Origin: Pseudomonadota bacterium
GTDB lineage: Bacteria; Pseudomonadota; Alphaproteobacteria; Rhizobiales; Devosiaceae
Length of the DNA: 5,671 nt
Assembly (NCBI GenBank): GCA_023436745.1
Contig: JAEZHZ010000077.1
Span: 1-5,671, forward strand
Reading direction: 5' to 3'
The notes under the pieces were generated by a model. It was not told the DNA's origin. It saw nothing but the letters and a program-made list of their open reading frames with translations, and made no database searches. Every line of letters starts with the position of its first letter. Within the stretch, counting starts at the first letter, position 1. The position numbers were made by a program, and so were the translations under genes. Below, in pieces: positions 1 through 5,306 of the stretch.

Positions 1-28
1 TGAATTCGCGTTGCCTGCTGGCGCTCAC
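1..28 (-). CDS. ccoH: Probable CcoH/FixH, first nine codons only (partial, runs off left edge)
   Basis: Only nine codons are inside the window: GTG followed by codons for S-A-S-R-Q-R-E-F. The start is supported by a strong Shine-Dalgarno, GGAGG at 36-40, placed 7 nt before the GTG, and by a GTGA overlap with the ccoG stop, the usual sign of translational coupling. CcoH (FixH) is a small membrane protein with a periplasmic domain needed for assembly of the cbb3 oxidase, and it normally follows ccoG in ccoGHIS/fixGHIS operons. A short basic leader ending in E-F before the first membrane helix fits the family. The identity is inferred from gene order and translation signals, because too few residues are present for a homology call. 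Confidence 0.6.
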
Positions 29-1587
29 CTGGAAACCTCCGGAGCTTCGAAACGGGTGACGGTACGGGCCTCATGGCCATCTTCGCTGTGGATCGCGACG
101 GTGAAGTCGGTCTGCGGGGCAAGCGCCGGGCCGGGCATCCGCACATAGAGGCGCACCGGCAGGACCATGTCGGGATCGAGCTGGAGCCGCAGCTCGGTGA
201 CCGGGTCTTCCGCGAGGCCCGGCGAGGTGAAGGTCGCCCCCGGCAGGTCCTCGAGCGTGAGCAGCACCTCGCGCGGGGCCGTGGTCATGTTCAAGACCTT
301 GACGTCGTAGCCGTTGCGGATGGAGCCATCCGACAGCAGCACGTACTGGGGGTTGCGGTCGTGCAGCACGTTGACGCCGAGCGGCACCCGCATCGACAAC
401 GCCACCAGCATGCCGACCCCGATGGCGCACCACAGCGCGAAATAGGCGAAGGTGCGGGGGCGCAGCACCGAGCGCCAGCTGGTCCGCCGGATGCGCTCCG
501 ACAGCTTGCCCTGGCCGGGGCGCACGAGGCCCGGATCGATCCGGCCCGAGGCCGACGTCGCCACCGCCATGTTGCGGTTGTAGTCGCTGAGCGTGGCATA
601 GGAGACCAGCCCACGCTCGCGCCCGAGCTTGTCCATGACGTTGTCGCAGGCATCGATGCACAGCGCGCAGGTGATGCATTCGAGCTGCTGGCCGTCGCGG
701 ATGTCGATGCCCATCGGGCACACCGCGACGCAGGCATTGCAGTCGACGCAATCCCCAAGGGTGCCGCCGGCCTGCGCGACCTTGCGGGCGTGCTTGCCGC
801 GGGGCTCGCCGCGCCAGTCGTTATAGGTGACGGTGAGCGACTTCTCGTCGAGCATCGCCCCCTGGATGCGCGGCCAGGGGCACATATAGGTGCAGACCTG
901 TTCGCGCATGAGCCCGCCGAAGGTGTAGGTGGTGGCCGTGAGCAGCGCCAGCGTGGCGTAGGCGACGAACGGTGCCTCGAGCGTGAACAGATCGGGCAGC
1001 AGGGTCGGCGCGTCGGCGAAGTAGAAGATCCAGGCGCCGCCCGTCGCCATGCCGACGAGGATCCAGGCGCCGTGCTTGGCGATGCGCTTGGCGAGCTTGG
1101 TGAGGCTCCAGCGGCCGTTGTCGAGCTTGATGCGGGCGTTACGGTCGCCCTCGATCCAGCGCTCGATATGGATGAAGAGGTCGACCCACACCGTCTGCGG
1201 GCAGGCATAGCCGCACCAGGCGCGGCCGATGGTCGAGGTGATCAGGAACAGCCCCACCCCCGCCATGACCAGCAGGCCCGCCACATAGTAGAATTCCTGC
1301 GGCCAGATCTCGATGAAGAAGAAGTAGAAGCGCCGGTTGGCGAGATCGAGCAGCACCGCCTGGTCGGGCGCATACGGCCCCCGGTCCCACCGGAGCCAGG
1401 GCAGCAGGTAGTAGATGGCGAGCGTGACCGCCATGATGATCCACTTGAGCCGCCGGTAGCGGCCCTTCACCGTCTTGGGGAAGATCTTGGTGCGCGGCGC
1501 ATAGAGTGGCTGCTCCGCAGGCGCGGGCTTGCCGGCGCTCCCGTTGGAGTCGGGCCTCGTGCCGCTGGTGTTGTCTATGATGATCAT
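25..1587 (-). CDS. ccoG: CcoG/FixG, polyferredoxin-like cbb3 oxidase assembly protein
   Basis: The product has 520 residues, close to the usual family length. A hydrophilic N-terminus (1-45) contains the typical LYAPRTKIFPKTVKGRYRRLKW stretch, followed by membrane segments near 48-65, 101-120, 174-190, 205-225 and 380-397. Cysteine pairs lie at 125/129 (CGYACPQ) and 232/236 (CTYMCPW). Two [4Fe-4S] ferredoxin motifs follow, C280/C283/C286/C290 and C304/C307/C310/C314, all intact. The C-terminal part (about 400-520) matches the Ig-like FixG C-terminal domain. In the family, CcoG is an inner-membrane protein implicated in Cu(II) to Cu(I) reduction for delivery to the CuB site of CcoN. The ATG start gives MIIIDN; only a weak GGCGGA-like ribosome site precedes it. 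It has its own operator upstream, and its stop overlaps the next gene start. Confidence 0.96.
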   Translation of the reverse strand: MIIIDNTSGTRPDSNGSAGKPAPAEQPLYAPRTKIFPKTVKGRYRRLKWIIMAVTLAIYYLLPWLRWDRGPYAPDQAVLLDLANRRFYFFFIEIWPQEFYYVAGLLVMAGVGLFLITSTIGRAWCGYACPQTVWVDLFIHIERWIEGDRNARIKLDNGRWSLTKLAKRIAKHGAWILVGMATGGAWIFYFADAPTLLPDLFTLEAPFVAYATLALLTATTYTFGGLMREQVCTYMCPWPRIQGAMLDEKSLTVTYNDWRGEPRGKHARKVAQAGGTLGDCVDCNACVAVCPMGIDIRDGQQLECITCALCIDACDNVMDKLGRERGLVSYATLSDYNRNMAVATSASGRIDPGLVRPGQGKLSERIRRTSWRSVLRPRTFAYFALWCAIGVGMLVALSMRVPLGVNVLHDRNPQYVLLSDGSIRNGYDVKVLNMTTAPREVLLTLEDLPGATFTSPGLAEDPVTELRLQLDPDMVLPVRLYVRMPGPALAPQTDFTVAIHSEDGHEARTVTRFEAPEVSR

Positions 1588-1640
1588 TCCGTCCGCCCTG
1601 GATGCAGCTCCGCTTGTGCCCCATCGGGCGCGGGTGGGGT

Positions 1641-1654
1641 TTGACCTGCGTCAA
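1641..1654. promoter_or_regulatory. FixK/FNR-type operator upstream of ccoG
   Basis: TTGACCTGCGTCAA matches the CRP/FNR-family consensus TTGAY-N4-RTCAA with perfect half-sites. The symmetry extends outward to 8-bp arms, GGTTTGAC and GTCAAACC (1638-1657). The centre at 1647.5 is about 60 nt before the ccoG ATG. If the activator binds at the class II position (-41.5), transcription would start near 1606 and the -10 hexamer would be CACAAG (1613-1618, minus strand), which is a poor match to TATAAT. FixK, FnrN/FnrL or Anr-type regulators recognise such sites and activate cbb3 genes in low oxygen; which regulator acts here cannot be told. Confidence 0.85.
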
Positions 1655-1659
1655 ACCGC

Positions 1660-1692
1660 AAAAAGGAAAGGGGGCGCCACGACGCCCCCTTT
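1660..1692 (-). terminator. Intrinsic terminator of the ccoNOQP operon
   Basis: Read on the minus strand, AAAGGGGGCG (1692-1683) pairs perfectly with CGCCCCCTTT (1676-1667) around a 6-nt loop, TCGTGG. The stem is followed by a T-rich tract, TTTCCTTTTT, of which the first three T belong to the stem. It starts about 43 nt after the ccoP stop and lies before the ccoG operator, so it separates the structural operon from the assembly-gene operon. On the plus strand only TTT follows the stem, so the terminator is oriented for the minus strand. Confidence 0.85.
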
Positions 1693-1735
1693 GGTACCGG
1701 CTGGCCGCTGCTGCGTGCCGGACAGGCCGGGATGG

Positions 1736-2623
1736 CTACTGTCCGCCGCCTAGGCCGTGGACATAGACTGCGAGCTGCTTCAGCGTCACCGCGTCGAGCT
1801 TTTCGCTCCAGGCCGGCATCATGCCGTGGCGCGCCCGGGTGACCTGGGCCTCGATGGAGGCGAGCGAGCCCTCGTAGAGCCAGATCGGATCGGTCAGGTC
1901 CGGCGCGCCGAGTTCGGCCATTCCGAAGCCCTCGTCGCCGTGGCAGCCGGCGCAGTTGTCGGCAAAGATCTGCCGGCCTTCGGGCGTCGCCTCGCCCCCC
2001 TCGAGCCCCGAAAGGCTCGCGACATAGGCGGCGACGCTCCTGATCGAGGCCCGGTCGAGCAGCCCGTCGGCGCCGAAGTTCGGCATGTAGCCGTAGCGGG
2101 TATCCGGATCGGTGGGCGAGCGCACGCCATGGGCGATGGTGTGGTAGATGTCGTCCGCCGTACCGCCCCAGATCCAGGCGTCGTCGTTGAGGTTGGGATA
2201 GCCCGGAGCCCCGGTGGCGCCGGTGCCGTGGCACTGCGAGCAGTTGACCTTGAAGGCCGAACTGCCGGCGGCGGTGGCGTAGCGGGCGAGTTCGGGATCG
2301 GCCATCACCTCCGCGAGCGAGCTGCTGGCGATCCTGTCGACGACCCCCTGGCGCGCGGCGCTGGCCTCGGCCAGCGTCTGCTGCAGGTCGGCGCGGCTCG
2401 AATAGCCGAGGAGGCCCCCCGTGGCGGCGCTGACCATCGGCCAGGCCGGGAACAGCACCGTGTAGCCGATCGCCCACACGATGCAGCCGTAGAAGGTCCA
2501 CAGCCACCACCGCGGCAGGGGGTTGTTCAGCTCCTTGATGCCGTCCCACTCGTGACCGGTGGTCTCGACGCCGCTGACCTTGTCGATGTCCTTCTCGTGC
2601 GGCGTTTCGGGTGTCTGGCTCAT
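1736..2623 (-). CDS. ccoP: CcoP/FixP, membrane-anchored dihaem cytochrome c subunit of cbb3 oxidase
   Basis: The 295-residue product has the usual family length. The N-terminus carries the FixP-N signature (GHEWDGIKELNNPLPRWWLW, about 23-42) followed by one membrane helix (about 40-60). Two cytochrome c domains follow: haem motifs C128-S-Q-C131-H132 and C224-A-G-C227-H228, with likely axial methionines at M180 (YGYMPNFG) and M268 or M269 (HGMMPAW). CcoP passes electrons from soluble or membrane cytochrome c to CcoO and on to CcoN, on the periplasmic side. The ATG start overlaps the ccoQ stop (ATGA), and a strong AAGGAGGG site lies 8 nt upstream (2632-2639), inside ccoQ. The gene ends in TAG and is followed by an intrinsic terminator. 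Confidence 0.98.
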   Translation of the reverse strand: MSQTPETPHEKDIDKVSGVETTGHEWDGIKELNNPLPRWWLWTFYGCIVWAIGYTVLFPAWPMVSAATGGLLGYSSRADLQQTLAEASAARQGVVDRIASSSLAEVMADPELARYATAAGSSAFKVNCSQCHGTGATGAPGYPNLNDDAWIWGGTADDIYHTIAHGVRSPTDPDTRYGYMPNFGADGLLDRASIRSVAAYVASLSGLEGGEATPEGRQIFADNCAGCHGDEGFGMAELGAPDLTDPIWLYEGSLASIEAQVTRARHGMMPAWSEKLDAVTLKQLAVYVHGLGGGQ

Positions 2624-2793
2624 GGCTCGCGCCCTCCTTCGATATGGTCGCGCAGCGGGATCATTGCGGCGTCGCGCGCGCGCTGGCGGGCGCCGGGGCG
2701 GAGCAGGAACAGGCCCACGCCGATGAAGACGGCGAAGAGGTAGACGAGACCCCAGGAGTCGGCGAAGTGCCGCAGGCTGTCATAGGTCATCAT
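2620..2793 (-). CDS. ccoQ: CcoQ/FixQ, small single-helix subunit of cbb3 oxidase
   Basis: This 57-residue gene fills the gap between ccoO and ccoP. Its product begins MMTYDSLRHFADSWGLVYLF, continues through one hydrophobic helix (about 14-31) to an LLRPGAR motif and has a basic, charged tail. The Y-x-x-L-R-x-F-A-D-S-W start and the R-P-G-A/S-R end of the helix are typical of CcoQ, a subunit that stabilises the complex, especially the contact with CcoP. The start is 6 nt after the ccoO stop. A Shine-Dalgarno AAGGA (2797-2801) overlaps that stop. It is 3 nt from the first ATG but 6 nt from the second, so translation may begin at 2790 and give 56 residues. The stop overlaps the ccoP start as ATGA. 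Confidence 0.93.
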   Translation of the reverse strand: MMTYDSLRHFADSWGLVYLFAVFIGVGLFLLRPGARQRARDAAMIPLRDHIEGGREP

Positions 2794-2799
2794 GGGTCC

Positions 2800-3531
2800 T
2801 TAGCGCTGGTTGGCGGCTTCGTCGTAGGTGTCGAAGTCGACGAGGGTGCCGAGCATCTGCAGGTAGGCGACGAGGGCGTCCATCTCGGTGATCTCCATCG
2901 GCTTGCCGTCGAAATCGCCGGTCTGCGCCTTGGGGTATCGCTCGAGCAGGTCGCCGGTGTCGGCATCGGGGGTGGCCTGGGCGATGACGTCCAGCCTGGC
3001 GGCGGCGATGGCCTCCTCGCTATAGGGGACGCCCACCGCCGCATTGGCCCGCAGCATGCCCTCGACCGTGTCGAAGTTGAGCCTGGCGTCCGCAAGGAAC
3101 GCGTAGCTCGGCATGATCGATTCCGGCACCACCGAGCGCGGGTCGATGAGGTGCTGGACCTGCCACTCGTTGGAGTAGCGGCCCCCGACGCGCGCGAGGT
3201 CGGGACCTGTGCGCTTGGAGCCCCACTGGAAGGGGTGGTCGTACATCGACTCCGCCGCCAGCGAGTAGTGCCCGTAGCGTTCCGTCTCGTCGCGGAACGG
3301 GCGGATCATCTGCGAGTGGCAAACATAGCAGCCCTCGCGGATGTAGATGTCGCGCCCCGCCAGTTCGAGCGGCGAGTAGGGGCGCATGCCCTCCACCTTC
3401 TCGATGGTGTTCTGGAAGTAGAACAGGGGCGCGATCTCGACGATGCCGCCGATGGACACCACGATGAGCGAACCGACCAGCAGGAGCGAGGCGTTGCGCT
3501 CGATGATGCCGTGTTTGGCAAGAATTGACAC
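2800..3531 (-). CDS. ccoO: CcoO/FixO, monohaem cytochrome c subunit of cbb3 oxidase
   Basis: The 243-residue product has the usual family length. One N-terminal membrane helix (about 14-36, with the family-typical IGGIVEIAPLF) anchors a periplasmic cytochrome c domain. The haem motif is C68-Y-V-C71-H72 in the characteristic REGCYVCHSQMIRPF context. The distal ligand is probably M140 (ESIMPSYAFL). The segments YGHYS, FQWGSKRTGPDLARVGGRYS and QHLIDPRSVVPES are highly typical of CcoO. The subunit transfers electrons from CcoP to CcoN and is required for assembly of the complex. The start is GTG and follows the ccoN stop by 12 nt. A near-ideal Shine-Dalgarno supports it, so the unusual start codon is credible. 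Confidence 0.98.
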   Translation of the reverse strand: MSILAKHGIIERNASLLLVGSLIVVSIGGIVEIAPLFYFQNTIEKVEGMRPYSPLELAGRDIYIREGCYVCHSQMIRPFRDETERYGHYSLAAESMYDHPFQWGSKRTGPDLARVGGRYSNEWQVQHLIDPRSVVPESIMPSYAFLADARLNFDTVEGMLRANAAVGVPYSEEAIAAARLDVIAQATPDADTGDLLERYPKAQTGDFDGKPMEITEMDALVAYLQMLGTLVDFDTYDEAANQR

Positions 3532-3538
3532 CGGACTG

Positions 3539-3545
3539 CCTCCTT
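3539..3545 (-). promoter_or_regulatory. Ribosome binding site of ccoO, overlapping the ccoN stop
   Basis: AAGGAGG on the minus strand lies 7 nt before the ccoO GTG and shares its first two A with the TAA stop of ccoN. This decides the GTG start of ccoO and implies translational coupling of the two core subunits. Confidence 0.85.
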
Positions 3546-5154
3546 ACTCTGCAGGCTGAAGTTTGGCGGGAACAGGCATGGGCCGCTCGTCCCGCACCTT
3601 GCCGGCGATGGTCATGTAGATGTTGAAGGCCATCACCAGGGCACCGGCGAGATAGAGCAGGCCGCCGGCGGCTCGCATCACGTAGTAGGGGTGCAGGGCC
3701 GCAACCGTTTCGGCGAAGGAGTAGACCAGGAAGCCCTGGCTGTCGTACTCGCGCCACATCAGGCCCTGCATGATGCCCGAGACCCACATGACCGCGGCGT
3801 AGACAACGATGCCGAGGGTGGCGAGCCAGAAGTGCCAGTTGACCATGCGCAGCGAGTAGAGGCGTTCGCGGCCCCACAGGCGCGGCACCATGAAGTAGAT
3901 GGCGCCGAAGCTGATCATGCCGACCCAGCCGAGCGCACCCGAGTGCACGTGGCCGATGGTCCAGTCGGTGTAGTGGCTGAGCCCGTTGACCGACTTGATC
4001 GACATGACCGGGCCCTCGAAGGTCGACATGCCGTAGAAGGCCACCGCGATCACCATCATGCGGATGATCGGGTCGGTGCGCAGCTTGTCCCAGGCACCGC
4101 TCAGGGTCATCAGGCCGTTGATCATGCCGCCCCAGCTGGGCATCCACAGCACGATCGAGAACACCATGCCGAGCGTCTGCGCCCAGTCGGGCAGAGCCGT
4201 GTAGTGCAGGTGGTGCGGGCCGGCCCAGATGTAGAGGAAGATCAGTGCCCAGAAGTGGATGATGGAGAGCCGGTACGAATAGACCGGACGCTCGGCCTGC
4301 TTGGGCAGGTAGTAGTACATCATGCCGAGGAAGCCGGCGGTCAGGAAGAAGCCCACCGCGTTATGGCCGTACCACCACTGGGTCAGCGCATCCTGCACGC
4401 CCGAGAACAGCGAGTAGCTCTTGGCACCGAAGAACGACACCGGCACCGCCAGGTTGTTCACGATGTGCAGCATGGCGATGGTGACGATGAAGGCCAGGTA
4501 GAACCAGTTCGCCACGTAGATGTGGGGCTCCTTGCGGCGCAGCAGCGTGCCGAAGAAGACCACGAAATAGCCAACCCAGACGACGGTGAGCCACAGGTCA
4601 ACATACCATTCGGGCTCGGCGTATTCACGGCTCTGGGTGATGCCGAGAATGTAGCCGGTGGCGGCCAGCACGATGAACAGCTGGTAGCCCCAGAACACGA
4701 ACCAGGCGAGATCGCCGCCGAACAGCCGCGCGCGGCAGGTGCGCTGGACCACGTAGAACGAGGTCGTCATCAGCGCAGTGCCGCCGAAGGCGAAGATCAC
4801 CGCGGAGGTGTGCAGCGGCCGCAAGCGGCCGAAGGTCAGCCATGGATCGAAATTGAGGTCGGGATAGGCAAGCTGCAGCGCCACCAGCAGCCCGACGGTG
4901 AAGCCGATCACGCCCCAGAAGACGGTGAGGATGCTGCCGATGCGGATCGGCCCGTCCATGTATCCTGCCTGCTCCGCCGCGATCGTATCGGCGGTCGGCT
5001 GCGGCAGCCGCATGGCGACCACCGTACCAATGCCGAGCACGACGCTCAGCAGTCCCATGTGGATGCGGAACGCATCATCCACGGCAAGGCCCGACAGCAC
5101 CAGCGCCCCGAGGGTCCCTGCTGCCAGCCCGATTATCCAACCCGTATATCTCAC
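3544..5154 (-). CDS. ccoN: CcoN/FixN, catalytic haem-copper subunit I of cbb3 oxidase
   Basis: The product has 536 residues and many membrane helices. The active-site residues are all present, with a constant offset of 57 from Pseudomonas stutzeri CcoN numbering as I recall it. CuB ligands are H264, H314 and H315, with the cross-linked tyrosine at Y308. The haem b3 ligand is H402, and haem b is held by H404 and H115 (LRPLHTSAVIFAFGG). The conserved glutamate is E380. The protein reduces oxygen to water and pumps protons in the inner membrane. The first roughly 57 residues are an extension relative to P. stutzeri and carry two likely helices (about 6-24 and 32-49). The start is GTG with only a weak GGGGGC site upstream. 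No other ATG, GTG or TTG lies in frame just upstream, and starting downstream at M33 would cut off one of the two extension helices. Confidence 0.97.
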   Translation of the reverse strand: MRYTGWIIGLAAGTLGALVLSGLAVDDAFRIHMGLLSVVLGIGTVVAMRLPQPTADTIAAEQAGYMDGPIRIGSILTVFWGVIGFTVGLLVALQLAYPDLNFDPWLTFGRLRPLHTSAVIFAFGGTALMTTSFYVVQRTCRARLFGGDLAWFVFWGYQLFIVLAATGYILGITQSREYAEPEWYVDLWLTVVWVGYFVVFFGTLLRRKEPHIYVANWFYLAFIVTIAMLHIVNNLAVPVSFFGAKSYSLFSGVQDALTQWWYGHNAVGFFLTAGFLGMMYYYLPKQAERPVYSYRLSIIHFWALIFLYIWAGPHHLHYTALPDWAQTLGMVFSIVLWMPSWGGMINGLMTLSGAWDKLRTDPIIRMMVIAVAFYGMSTFEGPVMSIKSVNGLSHYTDWTIGHVHSGALGWVGMISFGAIYFMVPRLWGRERLYSLRMVNWHFWLATLGIVVYAAVMWVSGIMQGLMWREYDSQGFLVYSFAETVAALHPYYVMRAAGGLLYLAGALVMAFNIYMTIAGKVRDERPMPVPAKLQPAE

Positions 5155-5193
5155 TCGAGCCCCCGAGTATGTGGTGCGGCCACAGTGCCGCCT

Positions 5194-5206
5194 GTCGGGT
5201 TGGATA
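5194..5206 (-). promoter_or_regulatory. Predicted -10 element and transcription start of ccoNOQP
   Basis: On the minus strand TATCCA occupies 5206-5201. If the operator centre (5235.5) is placed at -41.5, the -12 position falls exactly on the first T of this hexamer, giving +1 near 5194 and a leader of about 40 nt before the ccoN GTG. No -35 hexamer is needed at a class II activator-dependent promoter. TATCCA keeps only the TAT of TATAAT, so the start site is inferred from geometry and is not proven. Confidence 0.6.
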
Positions 5207-5228
5207 GTGGGGCGCGGGGCTGCCGGCT

Positions 5229-5242
5229 TTGATCTAGGTCAA
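5229..5242. promoter_or_regulatory. FixK/FNR-type operator in the ccoN / TauE-SafE divergent region
   Basis: TTGATCTAGGTCAA matches TTGAT-N4-GTCAA, the classical FixK/FNR/Anr half-site arrangement. Its centre is about 82 nt before the ccoN GTG and about 71 nt before the ATG of the divergent gene. Relative to ccoN it fits a class II promoter precisely. Relative to the plus-strand gene the same distance would place the -10 at 5265-5270 (CACGGT), a weak match, so control of that gene is less certain. A low-oxygen activator of the CRP/FNR family is the expected ligand. Confidence 0.87.
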
Positions 5243-5306
5243 GGCACATGGGGGAGCCGACCGGCACGGTCCGCCGAGGTTTTTTCTGCTACCGGGGCCC
5301 CGCCGC

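Noticed and set aside
73..1644. Long plus-strand open frame (523 codons) antisense to ccoG
   Set aside because: It is a mirror of a well-supported gene in GC-rich DNA. The translation is rich in R, A, G, H and Q, has no recognisable domain, and covers the ccoG operator.
1660..1692. Bidirectional terminator reading of the hairpin after ccoP
   Set aside because: On the plus strand only three T follow the stem and no plus-strand gene ends here, so only the minus-strand orientation is supported.
1757..3528. Plus-strand open frames at 1757-2743 and 2611-3528 antisense to ccoP, ccoQ and ccoO
   Set aside because: Both are shadows of strongly supported minus-strand cytochrome genes, with no motif, no convincing ribosome site and biased composition.
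4817..4830. Inverted repeat GGCCGC-AA-GCGGCC within ccoN
   Set aside because: It encodes the conserved R-L-R-P segment of CcoN, has no T tract and sits mid-gene, so codon constraint and high GC explain it.
3691..5232. Long plus-strand open frame (513 codons) antisense to ccoN
   Set aside because: It lies opposite the fully conserved ccoN. The translation is a low-complexity mix of H, D, E, R and Q expected from reading membrane-protein codons backwards, and no domain is visible.
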